A stretch of DNA of 64,000 nt from Apteryx mantelli (Eukaryota > Chordata > Aves > Apterygiformes > Apterygidae): positions 4,102,001 through 4,166,000 of the forward strand of contig NW_027118693.1 of the NCBI RefSeq assembly GCF_036417845.1, written 5' to 3'. The notes below the pieces were generated by a model. It was not told where the DNA came from, did not search any database, and worked only from the letters and a program-made list of their open reading frames with translations. The translations under genes and the position numbers were made by a program. Positions 32,100-44,045 of this stretch are shown here, piece by piece. Every line of letters begins with the position of its first letter. The first letter of the stretch is position 1.

Positions 32100-34700
32100 C
32101 AAACAGGGTGAACATGGGCCGGGGAAGCTCCGGGGGAAGGAGCGGCCCTGGAAGCGCAGGGTCATTCCCCCATGCAGAGGGGGCTGCGTGGGGCAGGGCT
32201 GCTCACAGCTCCCGCTCGCCCCCACAACACTTCCCCAGGGGCTTCTCAGGAGGAAGCGCAAGGCAGGGACGACACCAAAGGCAAGGAGCCGCCCTGAGTC
32301 TCCGCTTTCAGGTCCCTGCTGCTGGCGTGGCGGGAAGGGAAAAGGAGCTGCCAAGCCTGGACAAGAGCCCCAGACTCCAAAGCCCACGCAGAGATCAGCA
32401 GGTCTGCGAGGAAGCTCAGAAAGTGCCTTCGCCCACTCCCTGCCCATGGACAGCACCAGCAGCACCTTGGCTGGCCCCAGCAGCCTCTGTCCCAGCTGCT
32501 CCCGAGCACCTGCAAACACGCAGATGCCCCTGCACACCGCCCCGCTGCCGCCAGCTGCCTGTCTGTGGGGCAGAGCTGAGCGCACAGGGGCTGCCACGGC
32601 GGCTGGGGGCCCGGACAGGGAAAACACGCAGCACACACAAACAGCTGCCAGCAGCAAAAGCTCCAGGCACTGCAGACACGGCCAGAGAAGGAGAGGAAAC
32701 GAAAGCAGAAATGCTGTGGCAGCGGGAGTTTGGAAACCCCCTCCCATCCCCTCCACTGCAGACGTTGCCCTCCGAGCAAGCCCCCGCGCGCCCTCCCCAC
32801 CCCGCACCGCCTCTGCCCTGGACGCTGCGGGGGCCAGGCCACGAGCCACCTCCGCTGCCGCCACACCTCCGGCACAGGACAGGGGCCTCGTTCCTGCCGC
32901 ACACCCGTGTCCCGCTGCCCACACAGGGGCTGAGAGCCACGGCCCTGCGACGCCTCCTCGCGCAGCTGGCAGCACTGCTGCGGCAGGGCAAGGCTGTCCT
33001 CAGGGCCGGGCTCTCTCTGCCCCCCGGGCTTCCCCCAGCACCAGCAGCACAGCGTTTCCCCTCCTTTCGGCCCTGCCTGTGCTGCTCCGCGGCTGCTCCG
33101 CGGCTCCCTGGGCAGCACGCTGCTGGGGGTGTCACCGAAATCGGGAGTAAAAAAACTCCTTAACACCAGCGTAGCATTAAGAAGCAGACATTCTCTTTAT
33201 TACAGCGCCAGATGCACGGGGGATCGCTCCGCCCAACGTGCATGCCGTATGCTGCATCAACCAAAGTTTATATTGCTTTGTTACATACATAGGCATTAAA
33301 TTTCCCAGAATGATTACACATATTCATTCTATTTCCTGGAACTAATTACCATATTTGCATAGTCATTATGCATGCAGTCTGCGTCTCCGAGGGGCTTCTA
33401 TGGGGGTCTCTGGTGGTCCCTAGTGGTTGCTTAAGAGGTGCCTCTTAGTGTCTTTCCATGAACTCTGAGCTCCTTTTCCATATATGGTCTCGGCTTGGCT
33501 CATCGCTTTGTTTGCAAAAGCTGTCTGGTTCCTTATCTTGGTTTCAACTGGTTTCTGCTGGTTTATCTGTACTCCTTCAGGATGTACCAGTCACAGCTGC
33601 AAGAACTGTGCTTGGGTGCATTCTTGTCTGAGGCCCCCGGTAACAGGGGCAGGAGCGCGGCGGTCAAGCTCCTGCGCTGACACTGATGCTGAGGGTCCCC
33701 TCGCAGCGGCGACGGCGCTCACAAACGGCCACCACAGCCGCCACCGAGCCCAGGGGCCGCCAGCACAAGGGCCGCAAGAGCCGCCGGCTCCTGCGGGGCC
33801 GCAGGCGGCCCAGGCCCAGGCCCAGGCCCAGGCTGCGCCGCGCCTTCCCCAGCAGCTGCTCGCACACAGCCGGGCCGTGGCGGCCCCGGCTGCCCCCGCG
33901 TGCACAGCTGCTCGCTCTGCCCGGCCCGCGGCCCTCGGCCCCGGCGCGGCAGCTCCCGGCGCTGCGGCTCGAGGTTCCGGGCGGCCCCGCACCGGGAGAC
34001 GCTGCCCCGCGCGGCAGCAGCCGCCTCCCGGCCCCTCCCTCCCTCCCTCCCTGCAGGGTCCTGGCAGCCCCGGCCCCGCCCCTGCCTCGCCCCTCCCCTC
34101 AGCCGCCCTCCTCCGCGCCAGCGCGCATGCACCGCGGGAGGCGGCACTTCCGGCCCTGTGAGGGGGCGGGGCCTGTGTGTCCAGGGCTTTCGGCCCCGTT
34201 GCTCGCTGGCCCCGCCCCCGCCGGGCCCCGCCGCGGCGCCGCTGTCGAGGCCGCGGAGAAGCAGCTGCGGCAGCGGCGGGTGTTGGCGGCTGCTGCGCAG
34301 GGAGCCCGGAGCGACGCTGCGGCCCGGTGTGTGCTCGTGTGGCCGGAGCGTGCGGCGGCTGCTGCCGGTGCGGCCGGGGCCGGGGCGGAGGGCGGTGAGC
34401 GAGGGGGAGCGGCGCCGGGCTGGCCCTGGGCTGCGGGAGTTGCACTGCAGGGGAGCGTCGGCGGGGAAACGGTGCTGCCGGGGCGCTGCTGCCACAGGGC
34501 CCCGCTGTGGCCCGGGGCGCGGGCGAGTCTGCGCGAGGGGCGGCCGGGCCGGGAGGGGCCGGGAGGGGCGAGAAAGCTCTGCGCGGGGGGCGGGTGGGGG
34601 CAGGGGCTGTTTGTGAGCCCCCCGGGACCCAGAGGGGTGTTTTCAGCCCACGCTGCGGCCTGGCAGCTGCAGAGAAGCCCTGAGCTGTGAGAGCAGCCGT
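32100..34700. promoter_or_regulatory. CpG-rich island, likely promoter
   Basis: A strongly GC- and CpG-rich stretch, densest at 33650-34600, with GC boxes such as GGGGCGGGGCC near 34165 and 34201 and no TATA box. An exon-like donor GGCG|GTGAGC lies at 34394/34395 on the plus strand, consistent with a noncoding first exon of the USP42-like locus. A solo LTR (33130-33645) interrupts the island. The left part (32100-32700) is related to the flank of the OR14-type receptor at 53600-54010. Long open frames on both strands here are a product of GC content. Confidence 0.65.
33130..33645 (-). mobile_element. Solo LTR of an endogenous retrovirus
   Basis: A 516-bp LTR fossil on the minus strand, starting TGTTACCGGGGGCC and ending TTTCGGTGACA. 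It has a TATA-like TATAAAC (plus-strand 33267-33276) and an AATAAA signal (33196-33201). GGGG flanks both sides, compatible with a 4-bp target duplication but of low complexity. No internal sequence is attached. It looks whole as a solo LTR. It lies in the CpG island about 0.75 kb from the candidate first exon. Confidence 0.87.
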
Positions 34701-37700
34701 CGCCAGGGAAACCAAGGCAGCAGGTGAGGAGGGAGAGGAGCAGAGAAGCCGCTTTCTGTGCTCCTGCTGCCCCTCGATGTCCTCCCGCGGTGGAAAGCTG
34801 AAGGGCTCTGGGTGCGGGAAAGTGGTGGGGAAGTAGATAGGCCTGAGCTGCCGTTGCAGTGTGCCGGGGAAGCGCAGCATTCAGTGGTTTTGAGTAACCT
34901 GTGGGAATGTGACACTTGTTTTTTCAGCTTAAAATGCTGATCCCTGGCAATCTGTCATGTCCAGGAATGGTGAGAAAAGAGGGCTGTGAAAAGAGCAGGG
35001 CCTGAGCTTACATCATTATGTGTAGAGTTCGGGTGCTTTTTGATAGCTTCCTTTTTTCCTTCAAGTTGCTAAGGAGGAAAGTAAAAGGATGCCCCCAAAT
35101 GGGCAGTGTCCTCGCTAGATGAAGGAGAAGGACGTGAGCACACCCTTGCACAGAGCATTTTCAAAAGGTTTACAGGTTTGGGCTCATTTTTTCGGTTTGT
35201 TCCCAACATTCATCAACACCAGGGTCCTTATTCCTTTCTCCCAGACCCTTAGTTATACCTAAATTGTGAAGTCAGAGTGTAACCCTCTCATGGAGGTGTG
35301 CTTTGCTGTTGGAGAAGGAGGTAGCTAAGCGTAGATTCATTTTTCCTTGCTTCTGTGTTGTGTCCATCTATTTTCCCTGGCTGTCACTGCTTTAGCAAAT
35401 CCAGGATTTCCCCATTCATTTCTGAATCATGAAGAGAAAATGGATCTTCCAGTGTGATCAAACTGCTTCTAACCCCCCAAGTGTCTGATAAAGAAGGACA
35501 GAACAAGAGTGTCGCGGGTGGTGAGTGCTCTTCTAAACCTGGCGAAGGATGTGCTTTTGTTCAAGAGCAGGTATTGTTACTGGAGCCAGGTATTTCAACT
35601 GTAGGTATCCCTGAATGTCACATTGGGAGGGTTGAATTGTACTTTCTCTCTGCTGGGAGGCTGATGCTGGCAAGCTGTGACTGCAGACAGCCTGACTGAA
35701 ACTTGTGTTGTGCTACATCTTGAACGGGAGGACACAGAAATAGTTTGCCTTCTTGAGTTTTACCTTCCGAAAATACCAGACCGTGCTGAATGAGAATGTA
35801 TTTTATAGGAATACATTTGCGTTTTCCATCAACCCCCCAATATTTTCTGCTTGACTTTAGTAGTATATTGACAGCAAGTATTGCATGTGTTCTAGGAAGC
35901 GTGTGGTTAAAGATATCAGTCCTGTTGTGGGAAGTTTTTTCTGCACGTGCCGCAGAAGGGAGATCATCCAGTAGAGATGGTACCAGTTGTGTTTGGGAGC
36001 AAAACAGTTGAGAAGGAGGGATTTTGTAGAAGACAGTCTGAGGAAGCCTTACAGAGTTTCCTAGTCTTCTTGAAAGCAACTAGAAGAAAACTTAGAAACC
36101 ACTTTCAGTCTCTGTTGCTGAAGTAGAACTCTTTGCAAGACTCCATCTTTGTATCAGCTGACAAAATCTTTCAACTGACTGTTACCTTCTGCCTGGTGAG
36201 GAAGTGTGCAGCTGAGACTTATTGAAAGACATAGTTCCTGAGCCCTGCTTTAGCAGGATGTTGTTTAAGTGGTTGTGAGCTGCTTTTCTGTCTTTTATCT
36301 CCTGTCCTACGTAGACTTTTCTTTTCCTGGAGCTTACAGGAGGTCGTCATTTACATGTTTGCTTCTGCCCGTAGATGGCTTAGTACTCTTTAGTGTGTTG
36401 CTTTCCTTGAGGAAGGAGGCAAGCTTTATGTCTAGGCCAGGGTAGTATGTTGTTGCTAGTACACCCAGAAACGTTGGGTGCTGGAAGGGGGTGTTAGTGG
36501 AAGGCATGTGAGAAAGTGGCCAAAGATGCTGCGGTGGGCGAAGTAGCCGTGTGTGAGCGGTCTGTTGCCTGGGCGAGCTGTGTGGGGTTGCTGAGATGCT
36601 GCAGTGGTGGCAGTAGCTGCTGCTGGAGAGACCTTCCCGTGTTTCTGTGGGAGATAATCCGGGATGTGCTTGGAGGGGAGAACTTTGGGAGCTGAAATGT
36701 GATGTTGGGAGTCAGGGCCCTGTGCAGGGCAAGCAGTCTGTGAGAGACTTCTCTGTAGCTGCGCAGCCCTGTTGTGCCTGTTCTTTCCTCAGCATTGAGT
36801 TACATGTGGAGGACCCTGGCCAGACTCGAGCAAGGAAGAGAAAATCAGGAGTTACGCATTATTCAAATAACTAATATGTCTGATTGTTCTTAGGTGTCAT
36901 GTACCATGGAAAAGTATGGTTCTTCTCCTGAATCATTGTTACTGAAGTTGTGTGGCTTTTCATCCATTCTTTTGTCTTTGTGAGTGTCCGTGTGGCCAGG
37001 GGCCCGAGGAGGTGTCGTGGGGGCTAGCCCTAGGTGTGATGATATCTGTGCTGAGTGAATAGGAGAGGATACACCATGTCTAGCGCCAGCAGGAGGGATC
37101 CCACGTCAGTAGAGTGCCCTGGACTCCAGGCAGTGTTTTCTGGTTGCGTGCCTCTCCCCGTGGGCAGCAGCGAGAGCATTTCAGCTGAAAGTCTAACATC
37201 TTTTGGTCGAGGAAGTCCAAAGCAGCCGGAGCATTTATGCTAATACAGCTTCTGTTGGAAGCTATAGAATGAAACAAGCTCTCTCTGGAAAGAAAGGAGG
37301 GGAAAAAAAGCAGGAAAGAAAACACCTCATTGCTAGTGGTTGGCTGAAGTGGCTTTGTAAGGTTTATGTGAAAGGGAAAATGTGTGTTAAAAGAGTACGA
37401 GAGAACCTTTAGTGTGCCAGTGGTTTTCTTAGGTGTCGACTGAGCTCTGTTCTCATGGGGGTGACCTTCGTAGTGTCTGGCTGTTTGCAGTAATGTCAGA
37501 TAATAAATTCCTTTTGCAACCTTAGGAACCCTTTACTTAACCTAATGTTAAGTTTAGACAGGCCTCTTAAATAATTCCTTTTTTTTTGTTTCTTGTTTAG
37601 TGATGGCAGAGCTTTCAAACCAAGTAAGCAAATTGTTCGTGTTTTAGAGGAGCCCAGTTGCATTGTTTATATTATATTTATTTGTGAAAAGCTTGTTTTG

Positions 37701-40700
37701 TGGTGCAAAATGACAAGGTCTAGTGTGGAGCCTCGGAATCAAACCCCTAGCAGGTGGCCTGCTTCAGTTCTCCTGAATGTTCCCATGGTATTCGAAAGGC
37801 CTGTTTGTCAGAGTTCAGGCTTCCTCCTCAGCCTGTCAGTATTAGGAAGTTGTCTGCTTATCACCCTAAACTGAGAGCTCCCTACATGTAATTGTCCTTG
37901 AAAGCTGACTTGTGGTTTTTCTCTCAACACTTTCCCATCTTTCAGTGCAGGTGTCAAGGGTGGTGACACTTGGGGGCCCAGAGTGGTCTCAGAGGAATGA
38001 TCTGATTGGGTACAGGGTCTCTGTTACCACCCTGGACTGAATGCCTTTAAAGCACAGTGAGCGTGGGATACCATGAGGGTCAGTTGTAGGTCTCCCGGCT
38101 GCAAAGGGGGATCTTTGTCAATGAAAATACTGTTTTTTGGAGGAAAAGGGCTGTATATAAGGAAGCTTCCGTGTCTGTGTGTTTGCTTGGTCTTCAGAGT
38201 CTGCGTGGTTTTAATTGTGCTCCTTTCCAAACGGGGTTAGTCACCCTTCTGACTAGCCTCTAAAATACAAGCGAACCTTTTCACGACGTCCATTTGTAAG
38301 TCAGTGCGCTGGTCTTTGGTTTGAGGGAGCTAGCTGTGCTTGGATGCAAATATGGCGTCAAATGTTCCTGTTTTCCCTTGCAGGATAATACCTAGCTTGC
38401 AGTCTTCCTCCCCAGTAGATCACCAAGCACTTTACAGAGGAGGTGCTGGTGGCTTCCCCATTTTCCAGCTAGTGAAACTGAAGCAGAGAAAGAAAAGGGC
38501 TCTTGCCCTGTGTTGAGGGAAGAAAGAGGCAAGGGACCCCAGCTCTCCCTTCTCTGCCACTCCTGTTGCTGCAAAACAATAGTGCTGGAAGCTGATGTGA
38601 TATTTGCTCTTGTTCATGTGTGCAACGGAGGTTGTAGCCAGATTCAGCTCTGCCAAAAGCCTTTCTTAAGCAGGAAGTGGGTTCTTCAGAACTGACTGTG
38701 ATGACACTGAAACAGCTCGTTTGTGTCTTTCTCTGTTTCTCTCCGGCATTACAGACCAGCAGAAAATGTCCATGACGAGGGCAAACCAGTGAAGCAAGCC
38801 AGTGCAGAGGTAACCTGTGTTGTTTATTCATTCTTTTTTAGGGAAAGCTGACTGAGTATTTTCAGCCATAAATGTTGCACTCGTCCTTGTATGTTGTTGA
38901 GTAAAGAGTGCTCTCGTGCCATAGGCTCATTCTAGAATGGGAAGAAACCCATTCTGACTGATGCAGGAGAGAGAGAAAAGGAGCACCGGAACGAAAAGGA
39001 TTCAAGGAGCAGCTGAATGCTGGTGACCTGTGTCTACACAACAGGGAAGTGTGGGCTTTAAAGGCAGAATGTTCTGTTATTAACAATAGCAACAGATAAA
39101 CACTGTGTGCTCTTCAGAGAGTGGCGTCTAAACATTTGTCTTTTAAAAAAAGGACTTGATAATTGGTATGGATTAAAATCCTGTGAAAGGGAAAGAAATG
39201 CCATTGGTCTCCAGCTCTGCAGAAGTTAGAAGTAACACTGATACAGCTTTAATGGAAAATTCAAGTCTGTGTGTTTCGGTTTGGAGTTTTCTTTAATGAT
39301 TCATTTGAGCTATTTAGTTCTTTGAATTATTTCTTTGAGATTCAGCGACAGGGTTTCTACTGTCCTCTTCTTTTCAGAATGCTTCTTGACATTCCTGTAT
39401 CAGCCAGAGCTTTCTTCTCTGTTACGGATGGGGACAATGAGCAGAACATGTAACACTCCTGTGAGTAAAGACTTCACCAGTAGCCTTGATTTTTGTGAAT
39501 CCCCTAGGACAGCTGAAGTGGCTAGTGTTGCATCATTTAATTTGGATAAGTTTACAGCCTACAGTGAATTGTGGGGAGTTTGCGTCTAATACACAGACTT
39601 GAGAAAAACATGTTTCATCATTGCTATTCAGGTCTTCCATTATTGACACCTCTTTGAAAGATAAGACAGCTTGAAAGAAGTTCTCATGTTAACAGGGCTA
39701 GCTGCTGTGCTAGTTACTTGCTTATTTTTATGTCTTTGTCCTTACATTTATTACCATGGAATTACAAGTAGACATTTGTGGTTTAAAAGTTGCAATCAGG
39801 AGAAAAGAAAAAATTGAATTTATAGTCAGGTTAAAGACTCTAGAGGGAAAGGAACTTGGCAAGAGGTCCTGAAATCAGAGTAGTAGCTTCTTGATTATTA
39901 GAAGTAATAAAACAGGTCAATAATTTTTTTCCCAAATGGTGTGCTGAGCAGCAAATTTCAGTGGCAGTATTAAAGCTGTCTATAGTATGGTTTTTTGTTT
40001 TAAATTATAGCTGGTTCTTCAGGGTGCTCATATACAGAACAGTACTTTTTAAATATCCTTTCTTAAAACAAACTATTACAATTTCTTTTACATTCTAATT
40101 TTCTTGCAGTCATTAACGATAGAATTGCTCTGCCACAAAGGATTCTTCTTCCACCTGGGAAGATTTCCATGGATTGGCAACAAACACCAAGTGTTGGAGC
40201 TGGCCTCTACAGTCTGAGCAGTACAGGTTTCCTCAATTCTGTTCTGCAGCATATGACTTGGGCACCCTCTCTCATCAGTTACCTGCTTTCTCTTGAACAC
40301 ATCCACACTCGAGTGAGTCCTTTTGAACATGTTCTTTTCAGTCTGTTGGACAGGTTGGAAGGCAAAAGAGTGACAGTGATTCTGTGAAGAAAACTCTTAA
40401 TTTTCCTATTTTACCTGCAGAAGCTGCCTTTGAATATTGCATTAAGAGTGGGCTCAGAATAGCTTATGGAGTGCGTTCTTTCGTTTAATGCACCATGCTA
40501 AAACTTCAAAGAAAGATCATTTCTTGCTTCATGTAAATAATCACATGCATTGGAAAGTAATGCATTTAAGGAATAGTTGGCATTTGGTTTTCCTGTCGGT
40601 AGAAAGATGATAAAATTTAGGATGTGGGCATCATAGATCTCATTGTCCTTGACAGCCTAGTTTCCATCATGCTCTAGTACTGTGATAAAGGATATGGTCA

Positions 40701-42276
40701 CTGTTGAACCACTGGGGCAAAAGGAAAACGAAACAATAAAAAGCCACGTGAGCGAGCCTCATGTGAACTCAGATAGAAATTTCTGTGGGAAATTATATGT
40801 ATTAAAATCTAGAGTTTTAATTTGGGTAGAAACAATCCTTATTTTTCAAACACTTGAGTTTGTGTTCTTTGAATTTTATTCTTGGTCTTGAATTTATTTA
40901 AGCCTAGAAGCTCCTTGTCATATCTTTATGTGTTTATTTTGACAAAGGCACCTACATGCTTTTTGGTCTGGCACCTTAGTACATATTCCTCGCAATTTGA
41001 CTCTATTTGCATATTGCATATAACAATTATTTCAGTTAATCATCCATTTGAAAAAAGGCGGGTAGAAATACTTATACATATGTGAGTGCAAGGCAGGAAA
41101 GGGAGGGTTGGATACTGTGCAGAGAGACACTCAAGGTTCAGAAGGGGTTAAACAGGATAGATTTAATAAAGAATTTACACTGCAGACTGCACGGGGAGCC
41201 CTGGGAACCGCGCAGAGGGGTCGCTGATGGGAGGCTGCTGGACACATGGGCCGGACGCACAGGTTGGATGCCCAAGTGGGACTTCACTCGTTGTCAAGAA
41301 TTAACTGTCTGCTTTACACCTTCTGAGCTCTGCTCACAATTTATTTCCAACTTGGACATGTCTTCTGAAGCTACCGGAATCATTCATCAGATATTTGGAT
41401 CATTTCTAAGATCCGGAACTACTTTTTTAAACTATTACTCTCCTTAGAATTGATCTGTGCCTTTTCTTCTTTTTTGTAGAAAACAGCTTATAGAGTGACT
41501 AAGTAGAATGTATTAATACTTTAAATCAGCACAGTTAGGCTCCTTCACATATAGTTAAGCATTTACCTTTGGATTCCAGTAACCTGCTTGAGCTGCAAAG
41601 CAGTTTTGGCTACCTGCAAGGCATTCCTTGGTGTTCCTTTGGATCTAAAGGTAAGATTGTTTGTAGCTATGGTTCAAGATATTTAAAGGCACCTGCAGCT
41701 TTCCAAAAGAAACTCTGTTTATTTAAAAATGTTTACCGTTAGCACAAAAGAGCTTGGTGGTGGATGGGAAGTGGATTGGACTTTGCCCTTCTGTGGCAGC
41801 CCTGCGTGTGCTGGATTTAAGCTGGACAAATAATAATTATCGTATCTACACACATGATGATACTATCGTACTTCCGTGTTTTGTACTACCTCGATACACA
41901 TCTGATTGTTATACTGATGGCTTTTATTGTTTTTGTTATTTACGACATCGCATACCACAGAGAACTTACCTGTATGGTACCACAGCCAGGAAGCTACATC
42001 TGTCAAAGTAAAATCATTTTAAAATGAGGTAAATGTTCATCTTACTCTGTTTCTGCCTCCTTCTTCACTGCGTTTGCTGGTTCCCAGTAGGTCTCTGAAG
42101 TGTGAACTAGCAAGGTCCTGTTGTAAACTCCTGATAAGTGTTTGGGATTTTGAGTTTGCAGGAACTTAGTGCTCTACTTTCTTACTCATCCTGGCAGCCT
42201 CATGTGTCTCTGGAGCTCTAGAAGAATTTGTGAAGCCTAAACAGCTGGATGGTGAAAATTGCTATAAATGTATCAA
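34170..42276 (+). pseudogene. USP42-like deubiquitinase pseudogene, intron-bearing
   Basis: Relic of a ubiquitin-specific protease of the USP36/USP42 group. Such enzymes cleave ubiquitin with a Cys-His-Asp triad. Exon 40110-40312 reads IALPQRILLPPGKISMDW then VGAGLYSLSSTGFLNS and SYLLSLEHIHTR, with good AG and GT sites. The Cys box GNTCFLN is STGFLN, so the catalytic Cys is Gly. Further exons are about 41343-41415 (SEATGIIHQIFGSFLRS), 41580-41650 (TCLSCKAV, then CKAFLGVPLDLK) and 42198-42276 ([19 protein letters not shown]). The exon between LEHIHTR and the IFG exon was not found, a donor is lost at 41416, and joining 41650 to 42198 breaks the frame. The His/Asp half of the domain was not found. 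Introns show it is a duplicated, not retroposed, copy. The CpG island upstream may be its promoter. Confidence 0.75.
35610..35925 (-). repeat. Inverted duplication around the CpG island, right arm
   Basis: Minus-strand partner of 31795-32095 (see that entry). The arms are about 3.5 kb apart and bracket the whole island and the LTR. A minus-strand open frame across it (to 36079) has no motif. Confidence 0.75.
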
Positions 42277-43954
42277 GTAAGGTTACTCCCGATTACCTCT
42301 TCATACTAGATTCCTGTTTTTATATGTTGCATGCCTTAGAACATAAGTTACATTTTGACTTAATTTAGGAATACAATGAGACAGAGCTTCCTTTATATGT
42401 AACTCATCCACAGAAACCATCCAAAGCTGGGAAAATCCATTCGTTTCTAAGAGAGTCATTTTTTTCATTCTGTTTGAATATTGGAACTCTTTGGTAAGAA
42501 GTGCAGTCATCAAGTCCCATTAGAATTTTATTCCTAGCGCTGGCTACACTGGGTCTGGTCAGCCTCCCTAACTGTGAAGTTGCACGCAGAAATGTTCATG
42601 CGGCCAGAAGTTAAAAGACATATCCTGCATGTAATGGTAAGCTGAAGCAAGGAGGAACTGTGGAAAGCCACCTCAGAACTTGGTATCTAATTCTGAATTT
42701 CATAGGATTTTACAGAATGCTGTTTTTGGGGGGGGTTTTCTTGTTCATAGGCATTCTCCGTAGGTCTGGAATTCTCTGCCTTGTATTCTGACACAAGAAT
42801 TTGAAAAGAGATTATTTAGATCTTTCCACTCTATTAGCTGTCGACAGTATTTTTCTTGAAGATGTAAACTGACATATTTCAGTAGTAATCTCCTTCTCTG
42901 TAGTAGCAGTTGAATTCCAGTGGTTACCCTGTATGTCCTATCTTTGAGTGGACTGTGTAACAAATTTACAATTAACAATTTCATTTCAAAGGTTTTCAGA
43001 TGTTTCTATCCCTTTTCAGACAACCTCAGTACCTTCCTCCTGTCAATGTCAATTAGTGACTCATTCCTGTCAATGTCTTGCTCTTGTAGAATGACTGTTT
43101 TCTGCTTTTGTGTTCTCAGCCTTGATAAATGATCCATTTTGGGAATTCTTTGCAGTTTCTAGTCCTGAGGAAGGAGGCTCCCTTTCTGCAGTTCTTTCCG
43201 TTTTTGTATTACAGCAGAAAGCATTTATCCAGGACAGGAGTTGGAAATAGGCACTTCTGCACAACAAGAAGTGCAGCTTTGTGTAACAGTGTGGTCGTAT
43301 GCTCTAGGGAGAGATTCACCTTCCTGCAACATTATGAGCTGGTGGCAAGCCTTACTCTCTGGCATAACAGAGATACCTAATCTGTCAAAAGCTAATGTTC
43401 TCAATGCTTTGTTTTGTAGAGCTGTCCTCTTCTGCCCTGCTGTCTTCTCTGTATTAGCAAATGTGAAATGCAGCATAAGGATTTATGAAAAGAAAAACTG
43501 TATTATGCGAGTAAGTATCACTCAAATAGCAGAAGCATATGCGAGATGTTAAAATTGGTTTGGCTCTTTTTGGGGGGGTTGTTTAGGCAATGCTGTGAGG
43601 TATTGGTCAGATTTGGGTGCCCTGAAGCAGCATCTGAGGGTGACTGGAGCCTCTGTGGCAGGTTTCGGTATGTCTGGGGGCACTTTGCAGTGTTTCAGAG
43701 TGTTTGGGGGCTGGTGGGAGTTTTGGGGCAGCTTTGGGGAATGTTTTGGCATTGGTGCTGGAAATGCAAAGCGAACTTGGTGTGAAAAAACTAGAAATGC
43801 CTGGAGAGCAATGACAGGCTATGCACATGAAAGTCTTTCCCAGCTAAAAACATCAGGATGTTTTCTATTAAATGTCTACAGTTGGAAGCATTCTTTCTTC
43901 TTCTTTGCACCTATAGCGGGCAGATCCAAAGCAAACAGTTGTGTGGTAAAATCA
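42277..43954. other. Flank of the USP42-like relic, nothing recognised
   Basis: AT-rich sequence with no further USP exon found. A G-rich tract with repeated TTTGGGG-like blocks is at about 43560-43750; similar tracts lie near 61280-61340 and 61560-61600. Confidence 0.5.
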
Positions 43955-44045
43955 ATTTCACAGAGTCACAGAAGTGATGAGGTTAGAAGGTGCCTCTGGA
44001 GATCATCTAGTCCAACCCCTTGCTCAGAGCATGGGGTGGCTGGGG
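43955..44045 (-). mobile_element. CR1 3'-terminal fragment
   Basis: Short minus-strand match to the CR1 3' end: TTTCACAGAGTCACAGAA, then GGAGATCATCTAGTCCAACC. Nothing recognisable of the element follows. Confidence 0.75.

Noticed and set aside
32017-33166. Overlapping open frames of about 300-377 codons on both strands
   Set aside because: Low-complexity, GC-driven frames with no conserved motif; the sequence is related to noncoding flank at 53.6 kb.
33591-34880. Long GC-rich minus-strand frame of 429 codons
   Set aside because: Pro/Ala/Arg/Gly-rich in every frame because of the CpG island; no domain, and it overlaps equally long frames on both strands.
41072-41340. Possible LTR remnant within the USP42-like relic
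   Set aside because: An AATAAA and GC-rich stretch look LTR-like, but no ends, target duplication or second copy in the window support it.
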